Shown here: piece after piece, positions 15,657 through 22,728 of the stretch | How positions within the stretch are numbered: position 1 is the stretch's first letter | How the letters are laid out: every line of letters starts with the position of its first letter | Assembly (NCBI GenBank): GCA_910576895.1 | Contig: CAJTJZ010000033.1 | Location: forward strand, 1 to 29,026 | DNA length: 29,026 nucleotides | From: an uncultured Lachnospiraceae bacterium | GTDB lineage: Bacteria; Bacillota; Clostridia; Lachnospirales; Lachnospiraceae | Direction: 5' to 3' | The notes under the pieces: model-generated | Told to the model about the DNA's origin: nothing | The model's input: the letters and a program-made list of their open reading frames with translations, nothing else | The model's database searches: none | Position numbers and translations under genes: made by a program

Positions 15657-15696
15657 CAAAAAACCAGTAAGGAAATTATATCCTTTGCTGGTTTTC
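15657..15696 (-). terminator. Terminator of the secreted sensor-like gene
   Basis: AAAACCAG plus AAGGA (15660-15673) pair with TCCTT and CTGGTTTT (15681-15695) with a small asymmetry; a T run follows on the minus strand. It lies about 20 bp after the stop at 15718, so the secreted gene and blaI are separate transcripts. Confidence 0.7.
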
Positions 15697-15717
15697 TATC
15701 TAAAAGTGTATTTTTTC

Positions 15718-16236
15718 TTAATTATATGTATAGTAAATAAAATTTACTTTAATACTATGATCATTAATATTTCTGGCAAATACACTATAATATCCATCTT
15801 CTTTAGCTTCAAATTCACCATCTACACAAAATTCATCCTTTATTGCTCTTGCTGTATTATCAGGCTCAATAATACCTGCTACAACATAATCTTCACCACT
15901 GCCTTCTCTAATAACACAAGCAACTTTAATTTTAGTTCCTTTTCTACGATAAATATTATCAATTGTATAAACATCGTTTGATTTTATTGTCCACTTATAT
16001 TCATACCCAGCTTCTCTAGTATTATCACTAAAAGAATTTGTCATATCAATTATATTCCACTTTTTATCTACATCTGTAATAATTTCCTCTTCTGGTCCAT
16101 TTTCTTCTCCTAAAGAAAAGCTGCTTCTAACAAATTTACCTTCATCTACAGTGCCTACTTCTGCTGCCGATGCATTACCTGCTACTATTGTTGCTGCCAT
16201 AATACCTGCTATTGCTATTTTGATCCCTTTATTCAT
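15718..16236 (-). CDS. Secreted protein homologous to the sensor domain of the neighbouring M56 protein
   Basis: The 172-aa product has a clear signal peptide (MNKGIKIAIAGIMAATIVAG, with a cut likely after ASA). The mature part is a small, strand-rich domain of about 140 residues. It shares VDKKWN, YKWTIKSNDVY, NTARAIKDE and GYYSVFARN with the sensor fragment at 13742-14125. Even its signal peptide resembles the last helix of the M56 protein (KGI...AA), as if one arose from the other. It has a GGAGGG ribosome site and its own promoter that resembles that of blaI, so it is probably a target of BlaI. Its function is unknown; it could bind the same ligand as the sensor, protect against it, or act as an antagonist or co-receptor. 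Confidence 0.75.
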   Translation of the reverse strand: MNKGIKIAIAGIMAATIVAGNASAAEVGTVDEGKFVRSSFSLGEENGPEEEIITDVDKKWNIIDMTNSFSDNTREAGYEYKWTIKSNDVYTIDNIYRRKGTKIKVACVIREGSGEDYVVAGIIEPDNTARAIKDEFCVDGEFEAKEDGYYSVFARNINDHSIKVNFIYYTYN

Positions 16237-16307
16237 TTTGTTCCCTCCTAAATTTTTTTAACTATAAAACACTATATTTCTTACGAAAAATTCTAACCAT
16301 GTAGAAA

Positions 16308-16336
16308 ACTATAACAGGATTTTTTCATTCTGTCAA
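16308..16336 (-). promoter_or_regulatory. Promoter/operator of the secreted sensor-like gene
   Basis: On the minus strand TTGACA (16331-16336) and TATAGT (16308-16313) are 17 bp apart. The core CTGTTATAGTTTT and a following GGTTA match the blaI promoter, pointing to common control by BlaI. Confidence 0.75.
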
Positions 16337-16567
16337 GGTATTTTTGTCGAATTTTGTCGTATTTTGTCGCAAAGATAAATTTAGTAATAATTGAGCCCTT
16401 ATAAATTGCTATTTTCATCATTTGCTCTTATTTCTATAATTATATAAAATTTTATTCCTACTTTCTTTTTTTGATTAGCTTCTTCTCTGTTATCTAAAAA
16501 TACAATTTTAAAATTTTCCAGAAAGTTATAAAGAATGATACTTATAGAATAATAATTTCAAAAATAC

Positions 16568-16596
16568 TTGAAAAATAATTTTAGATATGATATATT
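16568..16596 (+). promoter_or_regulatory. Promoter of the structured RNA region
   Basis: TTGAAA (16568-16573) and TATATT (16591-16596) are 17 bp apart. Transcription would begin near 16603, just before the first paired segments of the structured region. Confidence 0.65.
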
Positions 16597-16670
16597 AAAA
16601 TTACTTTAAATTCATAGAAAAAACTGTGAAAAAGGACTTAGAAAAGTCAATTACCCATCCCCTAAAGTTT

Positions 16671-16700
16671 GCAATGCTTTTCATTTATGAAAAGCATTGC
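16671..16700. repeat. 30-nt palindrome, copy A
   Basis: GCAATGCTTTTC (16671-16682) pairs with GAAAAGCATTGC (16689-16700). Similar 30-nt palindromes occur at 16993-17022 and 22623-22652. Copies A and B are also preceded by a common CCTAAAG and enclosed by CCCAT/ATGGG or CCAC/GTGG. Confidence 0.8.
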
Positions 16701-16992
16701 ATGGAATGGGCTTGTAAAAGTCCATGGTTGACTAGCCTAAGCCTTCCCTGGCTACGTTACCTGCGAATAGATAGTTACCTTGGGATGTACAGCCAAGTCC
16801 CAAGCTCTAAGGCATATGTTTAAACAGTTCTGATGGGTAGGAACAGTGATGTATGCATAAAACCGTAGGATAACATTGGCGATGGCTGTATTACCCTAGC
16901 TGGCAGGGGGCTTTATAAGCATTATGCCAGCATAATTTAAGGAAAGAAGATGCAGGGATGGAATACGCAATTCCTTCCACCGCCTAAAGCTT

Positions 16993-17022
16993 GTAATGCT
17001 TTTCATGAATGAAAAGTATTGC
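16993..17022. repeat. 30-nt palindrome, copy B
   Basis: The arms GTAATGCTTTTC and GAAAAGTATTGC form the same stem as copy A with a few compensating or wobble changes, and the CCTAAAG before it is also kept. It closes the structured RNA region; a short T run (17045-17050) follows after 22 nt. Confidence 0.8.
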
Positions 17023-17072
17023 CTACAGTGGGTTTCCTTGCTGATTTTTTATGAAAAGAAAGGATAGTTAAG

Positions 17073-18134
17073 ATGGGGAATAAATATTATGCAGATGTGT
17101 TAATTCCTGTTTATAAGCCAGATGAAAAACTGGATCATCTTTTAACTATGCTGGCAATGCAGACAATATTGCCAGAACATGTTATTTTAATGATGACATT
17201 AACTGGAGCAGAACTTGATCAGGAGCTTTTACAAAAATATGCAGTGTCAATTCCAAATTATTTTCACGCAGGAAAACTGCCAAAGGAATTTCGTGATACT
17301 TCTTGGTGGCAGCAGGGTGGATATAGTGAAAAGGAAATAAAAAGAATGGATATTGAACTTTATACTATTCCGAAAAAAAAGTTTGATCATGGAGGTACAA
17401 GAAATGCAGCAGCCGATCTTTCTAATGAGGAATTTATTATTTTTATGACACAAGATGCTGTTCCAGAGAATGAAAAATTGATAGAATATTTGTTGGAGTC
17501 TTTTGAGGAAAGACAAGTAGGGGCTGCTTATGCACGTCAAATACCAACAGAAGATGCGGGGGAAATTGAGCGTTATACAAGGATATTTAATTATCCAGAA
17601 ACTTCTTATCTAAAAACAGCAAAGGATAAAAAAATACTTGGAATTAAAACTTATTTTTGTTCTAATGTTTGTGCAGCTTATCGAAAAAGTGCATACGATG
17701 AATTGGGAGGGTTTGTATGTCATACGATTTTTAATGAAGATATGATTATGGCGGCAAAATTAATAGAAGCTGGATATGCCATTCAATATGCAGCCAATGC
17801 AAAAGTCGTGCATTCGCATAATTATAATTGTAAACAGCAGTTTAAAAGAAATTTTGATTTGGCAGTATCCCAGATAGAGTATCAGGAATATTTTGGTAAT
17901 GTAAAATCGGAGTCAGAGGGGATTCGCTTAGTAATTAAGACAATGAAACATCTTTTTCATGTAGGAAAATGGTATCTTCTTCCAAAACTTATTATGCAAA
18001 GTGGTGCAAAATATCTAGGATATCGTTTTGGAAAAAAGTATCAAACGCTTCCACCAGCATGGGTTCGTGCATTTAGCTTAAATAAAGAGTATTGGAAACA
18101 GAAAGAAAATAATAATATGAAAAAGGTGGGATAA
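17073..18134 (+). CDS. Family 2 glycosyltransferase (rhamnosyltransferase-like)
   Basis: The 353-aa protein has a GT-A fold: ADVLIPVYKPDEKLDHLLTMLAMQT at the start, DHGGTRNAAADLS (nucleotide-sugar region), FMTQDAVP as the acidic metal-binding motif, and FNEDMIMAAKLIEAGY near residue 225 as the acceptor/catalytic segment. It lacks membrane helices. It would transfer a sugar, perhaps rhamnose, during synthesis of a wall polysaccharide. The ATG has an AAAGGATAG site. The gene opens a cluster with two LicD genes and an LCP gene, spaced 26 bp or overlapping. The donor and acceptor cannot be told from sequence. Confidence 0.88.
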   Translation: MGNKYYADVLIPVYKPDEKLDHLLTMLAMQTILPEHVILMMTLTGAELDQELLQKYAVSIPNYFHAGKLPKEFRDTSWWQQGGYSEKEIKRMDIELYTIPKKKFDHGGTRNAAADLSNEEFIIFMTQDAVPENEKLIEYLLESFEERQVGAAYARQIPTEDAGEIERYTRIFNYPETSYLKTAKDKKILGIKTYFCSNVCAAYRKSAYDELGGFVCHTIFNEDMIMAAKLIEAGYAIQYAANAKVVHSHNYNCKQQFKRNFDLAVSQIEYQEYFGNVKSESEGIRLVIKTMKHLFHVGKWYLLPKLIMQSGAKYLGYRFGKKYQTLPPAWVRAFSLNKEYWKQKENNNMKKVG

Positions 18135-18160
18135 GAAACAGAATAGGGAAGGAAAGAAAA

Positions 18161-19006
18161 ATGTCAGAAACAGTATTAGAAGAAATTCAGGAATATGAAC
18201 TTGATGCATTTCACTATTTTGTAAAAATATGTGAAGAAAATAATTTAGAATATTATGCGATTGGTGGTACATTGTTAGGTGCAGTACGTCATCAAGGCTT
18301 TATTCCTTGGGATGATGATATTGATGTAGCAATGCCAAGACCGTCTTATGATAAATTTCTTGAAATTGCACCATCTCTTTTACCAAAACATCTTGTTATG
18401 GACGAGCCGTGGGGAAATAAAAAATTTTTAAGTTATTTTGCAAAAATAAGAAATAAAAAAATTGAGCTTTATGAAAGCTTAGAATCTCAAAGTATGAATA
18501 CAAGAATTGGATATTTAATAGATATTATTCCTTTAGATGGCACACCAAATAATCCAATTAAGCGAAAAATTTATTATTTAAAAGTATTATTTTATCGTTT
18601 TCTTTGTGGTGCGGCTAATGTATATACAGGAATTAGGACAAGCCGTCCAAAAAGAGAACGAATTCTTCTTGCTCTTTGCAAGTTTTTTAGACTTTATAAA
18701 ATTATTGATGTGCATAAAGTTTATGAAAGAATGGATCGCTTATTTAAAAAGCAGGATTATAACAGTTCTCACTATGTAGGTACAATTACAGGGGCTTATA
18801 ATATTAGGGAAATTGTACCAAAAGAATATTTTGGTGATTATAGTGAAGCATCGCAATTTTTATTTCATGATATGACAATTAAAGGTCCTGCTATGGTACA
18901 TGAATATCTTACACATATTTTTGATGAAAATTATATGCTGCCGCCGCCAAGAAGAGCAAGAAAATCGCATTATCAAAATATTATTTTAAAGAAGGGGGAG
19001 CTATGA
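18161..19006 (+). CDS. LicD-family phosphotransferase (first copy)
   Basis: This 281-aa protein carries the LicD/nucleotidyltransferase-like core: YAIGGTLLGAVRHQGFIPWDDDIDVAMPR (about 29-57), with the GG and DDDID metal-binding motif. LicD proteins transfer phosphocholine or other phospho-substituents onto teichoic acids, capsules or glycans. The end IFDENYMLPPPRRARKSHY is also typical. It overlaps the second LicD gene by 4 bp (ATGA), so both are translated together. Choline-handling genes (licA, licC) are not in the window, so the transferred group need not be phosphocholine. Confidence 0.9.
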   Translation: MSETVLEEIQEYELDAFHYFVKICEENNLEYYAIGGTLLGAVRHQGFIPWDDDIDVAMPRPSYDKFLEIAPSLLPKHLVMDEPWGNKKFLSYFAKIRNKKIELYESLESQSMNTRIGYLIDIIPLDGTPNNPIKRKIYYLKVLFYRFLCGAANVYTGIRTSRPKRERILLALCKFFRLYKIIDVHKVYERMDRLFKKQDYNSSHYVGTITGAYNIREIVPKEYFGDYSEASQFLFHDMTIKGPAMVHEYLTHIFDENYMLPPPRRARKSHYQNIILKKGEL

Positions 19007-19890
19007 CAGAGCTTCAAAAAAAAATTTTGGGACTATTAACCGTATTTGACAAGTTTTGCAGAGAAAATCAGATAAACTATGTAATGCTTGGTGGAACAAT
19101 GTTAGGAGCTTATAGGCATAAGGGATTTATCCCTTGGGATGATGATGCTGATATTGGAATTCCAGAAAAGGATTTTCATCGTTTTCTTGCTCTTGCTTCT
19201 AGGAAAGATGGAACAGGACTTCCAAAAGAATTTTCGGTTCGCTATCGGACATTAGAACAGGACATACCTTATGCCTTTGCACATATGGAGGATAAAAGAA
19301 CAACCTATATTGAACATAGAAGAAGTCATGAAAGCTATGCAGGGGGTGTCTATATTGAAATTTTTCCATTAACAGGCTGTTCTAATAAAAAATGTATGCA
19401 AATCTTGCAAGAAATTAAGGTTGTAATTGACAAAAGATTTTTATATGGTAAAATCATGGATTATGCACAAAAGCATCGAGTTTTTTTTAAAGCAATTCTA
19501 ATAAAATATATTCAAAAACACTATACGATTTATGAACTGACAGAACAATTAACGAAAACAGTTTTTCATTATCCATTAGAAAAGAGCCATTATATTTCTA
19601 ATCATTTAGGGCATTGGGGGAGAAAAGAAAATATTTTAAAAGAGTGGATGTTTCCAACAATAGAATATGAATTTGAAGGGCATCAGTTTTTTGGAGTAAA
19701 AGAGCCAGAGCGTTACTTAAAGGCTTTGTATGGACAGAATTTTATGATTCCGCCGTCATTAGAAGAACAGAAACGGGGAAAGCATCCAGCATTTTTTATA
19801 GATTTAAAGCTGCCTTATGAGCAATATAAGGCACAAAAGGCTGTTTTAAGTGAAAGGGAAAGAAGCAATGAAAGAAGAAGTTTATTATAG
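19003..19890 (+). CDS. LicD-family phosphotransferase (second copy)
   Basis: The 295-aa protein has the same core as its neighbour, YVMLGGTMLGAYRHKGFIPWDDDADIGIP (about 26-54), and the closing LYGQNFMIPPSLEEQKRGKHPAFF. The two proteins differ in the middle third, so they are diverged paralogues, not a recent copy. They may act at different positions or on different sugars of the same polymer. The start has a GGGGGAG ribosome site and overlaps the first licD gene by 4 bp; its end overlaps the LCP gene start by 23 bp. Confidence 0.9.
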   Translation: MTELQKKILGLLTVFDKFCRENQINYVMLGGTMLGAYRHKGFIPWDDDADIGIPEKDFHRFLALASRKDGTGLPKEFSVRYRTLEQDIPYAFAHMEDKRTTYIEHRRSHESYAGGVYIEIFPLTGCSNKKCMQILQEIKVVIDKRFLYGKIMDYAQKHRVFFKAILIKYIQKHYTIYELTEQLTKTVFHYPLEKSHYISNHLGHWGRKENILKEWMFPTIEYEFEGHQFFGVKEPERYLKALYGQNFMIPPSLEEQKRGKHPAFFIDLKLPYEQYKAQKAVLSERERSNERRSLL

Positions 19891-20902
19891 CGAACAGGCA
19901 GCTTCGGCAGAAAAAAAGAAAAGAAAAAAGAAATCAAAAGTAAAGAGTTATGTTATTACAACGATATTTTTATTATTGTCTATTGTTGTTGGATATACCA
20001 TAGGACGTTTGCAGTATCAATTTGAGGCGGCAATGTTGCTTGTAAATAGAGATGTAAAATCAGATTTGGATTCCGTTGATGTAGGAGAATATGATTTAAT
20101 TTCCAGTGATAAGGTAGTAAATATTCTTTTAATTGGAACAGATAAGCGTTCTTATTCTACAGAAGATGGACGTTCTGATTCTACGATGATTGCTACGATT
20201 GATGGAAAACATAAGAGATTAAAAGTATCTTCCCTTATGCGTGATATGTATGTTTCCATTCCGGGTTATGAAGATAATCGTTTTAATGCAGCGTATTCTT
20301 ATGGCGGTGTTACGCTTTTATATAAAACAATTGCACAAAATTTTGGTATTAAGTTAGATGGATTTGTGCAGGTGGATTTTGTAGATTTTAAAAAAGTAAT
20401 TAATGAAATGGGAGGAGTAAAAGTAGAGTTGACACAATGGGAATGTGATTGGCTCAAAAGAAAGTATCCTGATTATGGACGAGCACAGAAATTAAAGGCT
20501 GGAACAAATAACTTAAATGGCTGGCTGGCACTTTCTTATTCTCGTATTCGTTATGATGAAAATGGGGATTTTGGACGTACACAGCGTCAGAGAAATATTT
20601 TAGAGGGAATGTTTCGTAAAATAAAATCATTGCCAAATTCAAAGCTTCAGCAGATTATGAAAAATGTGCTTAAAAATGTAAAAACAGATTTAACAAATAA
20701 GGAAATTCTTTCTTATATATCCAATGTGCTTTTTATGGGTACAATGGAAATTGATCAATTCCGTTTGCCAGTAGATGATGGCTATACAGACGAAACAATT
20801 CGTGGCATGGAGGTACTTGTGCTTGATTTAGAAAAAAATAAAAAAGCATTGTCTGATTTTATTTTTGAATATGATGGAGAAAAAGAAGAAACAAAAGAAT
20901 AA
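19868..20902 (+). CDS. LytR-CpsA-Psr (LCP) family glycopolymer ligase
   Basis: The 344-aa protein has a very basic cytosolic start (KKKRKKKSKVK), one membrane helix (about 28-46) and an external LCP domain: ILLIGTDKRSYSTEDGRSDSTMIATID, SLMRDMYVSIPGYEDNRFNAAYSYGG and SYSRIRYDENGDFGRTQRQRNIL contain the conserved Asp and Arg residues that bind the lipid pyrophosphate. LCP enzymes move finished wall glycopolymers from undecaprenyl phosphate to peptidoglycan. As last gene of the cluster it probably attaches the polymer decorated by the LicD pair. I start at the ATG 19868, behind GGGAAAGAAG, not at the GTG 18 bp earlier. Confidence 0.93.
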   Translation: MKEEVYYSEQAASAEKKKRKKKSKVKSYVITTIFLLLSIVVGYTIGRLQYQFEAAMLLVNRDVKSDLDSVDVGEYDLISSDKVVNILLIGTDKRSYSTEDGRSDSTMIATIDGKHKRLKVSSLMRDMYVSIPGYEDNRFNAAYSYGGVTLLYKTIAQNFGIKLDGFVQVDFVDFKKVINEMGGVKVELTQWECDWLKRKYPDYGRAQKLKAGTNNLNGWLALSYSRIRYDENGDFGRTQRQRNILEGMFRKIKSLPNSKLQQIMKNVLKNVKTDLTNKEILSYISNVLFMGTMEIDQFRLPVDDGYTDETIRGMEVLVLDLEKNKKALSDFIFEYDGEKEETKE

Positions 20903-20922
20903 AAGAACCCTTTCGTTGAGCC

Positions 20923-20951
20923 TTGACAAAAAATAGATATATTGCTACAAT
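20923..20951 (+). promoter_or_regulatory. Promoter of ilvH-ilvC
   Basis: TTGACA (20923-20928) and TACAAT (20946-20951) are 17 bp apart. The leader to the ilvH ATG is only about 38 nt, too short for a T-box or attenuator. Confidence 0.8.
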
Positions 20952-20995
20952 CTTACATTAGAAAGTAAAAGAAAGATAAGGAGGATTGCCTAGTT

Positions 20996-21514
20996 ATGAA
21001 AAGAATGGTGTTATCAATTCTTGCTGAAAATACCTCTGGTGTTTTAAGTCGAGTCTCTGGTTTATTTAGTCGGCGAGGCTATAATATTGACAGTATTACA
21101 GCAGGAGAAACACAAGATCCAAAGTTTTCAAGAATGACTGTTGTTGTTACTGGTGATGATTTAATTTTAGAACAGATGGAAAAGCAGCTTGGAAAGCTGG
21201 AAGATGTTATTGATATCAAAAGATTAGAACCGGGGCAATCCGTTTGCAGAGAACTTGTATTAATTAAAGTACAGGCAGATCAGGTGCAGCGACAGGCAAT
21301 TATTGCAATTGCTGATGTATTTCGTGCAAAAATTGTTGATGTTTCTATTAATTCTTTAATGATTGAATTAACAGGAAATCAGGAAAAAATTGATGCATTT
21401 ATTCGATTATTAGATGGATATGTTATTTCGCAGCTTGTCCGTACAGGAACAACAGGACTTGTGCGTGGTACATATGATGGAAGCGAAAATAAAAGCAAAG
21501 AAAAAGAAGAATGA
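20996..21514 (+). CDS. ilvH: Acetolactate synthase, small regulatory subunit
   Basis: The 172-aa protein starts with an ACT domain (MKRMVLSILAENTSGVLSRVSGLFSRRGYNIDSITAGETQ), the valine-binding feedback unit, followed by the C-terminal domain typical of IlvH (RELVLIKVQ ... EKIDAFIRLLDGY). It activates the catalytic subunit IlvB and makes it sensitive to valine. An AGGAGG site lies 8 nt before the ATG. ilvC follows 87 bp later. The catalytic subunit gene ilvB is not in the window, so it must be elsewhere, which is less usual than an ilvB-ilvH-ilvC order. Confidence 0.95.
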   Translation: MKRMVLSILAENTSGVLSRVSGLFSRRGYNIDSITAGETQDPKFSRMTVVVTGDDLILEQMEKQLGKLEDVIDIKRLEPGQSVCRELVLIKVQADQVQRQAIIAIADVFRAKIVDVSINSLMIELTGNQEKIDAFIRLLDGYVISQLVRTGTTGLVRGTYDGSENKSKEKEE

Positions 21515-21601
21515 CGCATAATATAAAAATTTTAAAAATCTTATTTTATTTTTATATTGTGATAGCCATATAAAATCTGGATGATTAGGAGGAAAGAAAC
21601 A

Positions 21602-22621
21602 ATGGAAAACAGAATTTTTTATCAGGAAGATTGTAACCTTTCTTTATTGGATGGCAAAACAATTGCTATTATTGGTTATGGTAGCCAAGGACATGCCCAT
21701 GCCCTAAATTTAAAGGAATCAGGCTGCAATGTTATTATTGGACTTTATGAGGGCAGCAAATCTTGGAAAAAGGCAGAGGAGCAGGGATTTGAAGTATTTA
21801 CGGCTGCAGAGGCTGCAAAAAAAGCTGATATTATTATGATTCTTATTAATGATGAAAAGCAGGCTGCTATGTATAAAAAGGATATTGAGCCAAATTTGGA
21901 AGCAGGAAATATGTTAATGTTTGCTCATGGTTTTGCTATTCATTTTGGACAAATTGTACCTCCAGCAGATGTAGATGTTACTATGATTGCTCCAAAAGGA
22001 CCGGGACATACGGTACGTAGTGAGTATCAGGCTGGAAAAGGCGTTCCTTGTCTTGTAGCAGTACAACAAAATGCAACTGGAAAAGCACAAGATCTGGCAC
22101 TTGCTTATGCACTTGGTATTGGCGGAGCAAGAGCAGGCGTTTTGGAAACAACGTTCCGTACAGAAACAGAAACCGATCTCTTTGGTGAGCAAGCTGTTCT
22201 TTGTGGTGGTGTTTGTGCTCTTATGCAGGCAGGTTTTGAGACATTATGTGAAGCTGGTTATGATCCAAGAAATGCTTATTTTGAATGTATTCATGAAATG
22301 AAGCTGATTGTAGATTTAATTTATCAAAGTGGTTTTGCAGGAATGCGTTATTCCATTTCGAATACAGCAGAATATGGTGATTATATTACAGGACCAAAGA
22401 TTATTACAGAAGAAACAAAGAAGACAATGAAGAAAATTCTTTCAGATATTCAGGATGGTACATTTGCAAAAGACTTCTTATTAGATATGTCTTCTGCAGG
22501 CGGACAGGCTCATTTTCGTGCATTGCGTAAATTGGCAGCAGAACATCCATCAGAAGTTGTTGGTGAAGAAGTTCGTAAGCTTTATAGCTGGAATGGCGAA
22601 GATAAGTTAATTAATAATTAA
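21602..22621 (+). CDS. ilvC: Ketol-acid reductoisomerase, class I
   Basis: The 339-aa enzyme converts acetolactate or acetohydroxybutyrate to the dihydroxy acids of valine, leucine and isoleucine synthesis. GKTIAIIGYGSQGHAHALNL is the Rossmann loop; LIYQSGFAGMRYSISNTAEYGDY and the acidic residues in DLFGEQAVLCGG and FECIHEMKLI form the Mg-binding knotted domain. In the cofactor loop, GLYEGSKSW, a Tyr stands where many family members have Arg, while both Ser for the NADPH phosphate are kept. The start is the ATG at 21602, behind AGGAGG; an ATG at 21581 overlaps that ribosome site and would add 7 residues. Confidence 0.96.
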   Translation: MENRIFYQEDCNLSLLDGKTIAIIGYGSQGHAHALNLKESGCNVIIGLYEGSKSWKKAEEQGFEVFTAAEAAKKADIIMILINDEKQAAMYKKDIEPNLEAGNMLMFAHGFAIHFGQIVPPADVDVTMIAPKGPGHTVRSEYQAGKGVPCLVAVQQNATGKAQDLALAYALGIGGARAGVLETTFRTETETDLFGEQAVLCGGVCALMQAGFETLCEAGYDPRNAYFECIHEMKLIVDLIYQSGFAGMRYSISNTAEYGDYITGPKIITEETKKTMKKILSDIQDGTFAKDFLLDMSSAGGQAHFRALRKLAAEHPSEVVGEEVRKLYSWNGEDKLINN

Positions 22622-22622
22622 T

Positions 22623-22652
22623 GTAATGCTTTTTATTTATGAAAAGTATTAC
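22623..22652. repeat. 30-nt palindrome, copy C
   Basis: GTAATGCTTTTTAT pairs with ATGAAAAGTATTAC through two G-U wobbles. It begins right behind the ilvC stop and is closely related to copies A and B at 16.7 and 17.0 kb, without their outer CCTAAAG segment. Confidence 0.75.
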
Positions 22653-22671
22653 AAAAAGTATTACAAGAAAT

Positions 22672-22711
22672 AAAAACCCGTGTTCCATCTATTATGGGAC
22701 ATGGGTTTTCT
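22672..22711 (+). terminator. Intrinsic terminator of ilvH-ilvC
   Basis: AAAACCCGTGTTCCA (22673-22687) pairs with TGGGACATGGGTTTT (22695-22709) with two G-U pairs and a 7-nt loop, ending in TTTTCTT. It separates ilvC from the transglutaminase-like gene. Confidence 0.8.
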
Positions 22712-22728
22712 TAAAAAGAAAGGAAATT

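Larger units (their letters stand above)
16603..17050 (+). ncRNA. Candidate large structured non-coding RNA (about 430 nt)
   Basis: No credible protein is encoded here. The stretch is much less AT-rich than ordinary intergenic DNA nearby and is full of nested pairings: GGACTT (near 16634) with AAGTCC (near 16727), CCCAT (16654-16658) with ATGGG (16706-16710), a hairpin at 16671-16700, CTTGGGA with TCCCAAG (about 16779-16805), GCCTT with AAGGC, GGGTA (16835-16839) with TACCC (16892-16896) extended by ACAG/CTGT, CTGGCA with TGCCAG (about 16900-16929), and a hairpin at 16993-17022. It has its own promoter and lies directly before a glycosyltransferase gene. The raiA-motif class of Firmicute RNAs is my best family guess, from general resemblance only; a long regulatory leader of the wall operon is the alternative. 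Confidence 0.6.

Noticed and set aside
16626..16823. 65-residue plus-strand frame
   Set aside because: It runs through the paired segments of the structured region, lacks a ribosome site and resembles no protein.
16603..17050. RNase P RNA, tmRNA or SRP RNA
   Set aside because: I find no GAGGAAAGTCC-type P4 region, no tRNA-like ends with a tag frame and no SRP GGTGGGGAGG/domain IV signature.
20952..20995. T-box or leader-peptide attenuator before ilvH
   Set aside because: Only about 38 nt lie between the expected transcript start and the ATG, with no hairpin or leucine/valine-rich leader.
22639..22728. Upstream start for the transglutaminase-like protein
   Set aside because: The extra 30 residues translate a palindrome and the ilvC terminator; a proper ribosome site lies before 22729.
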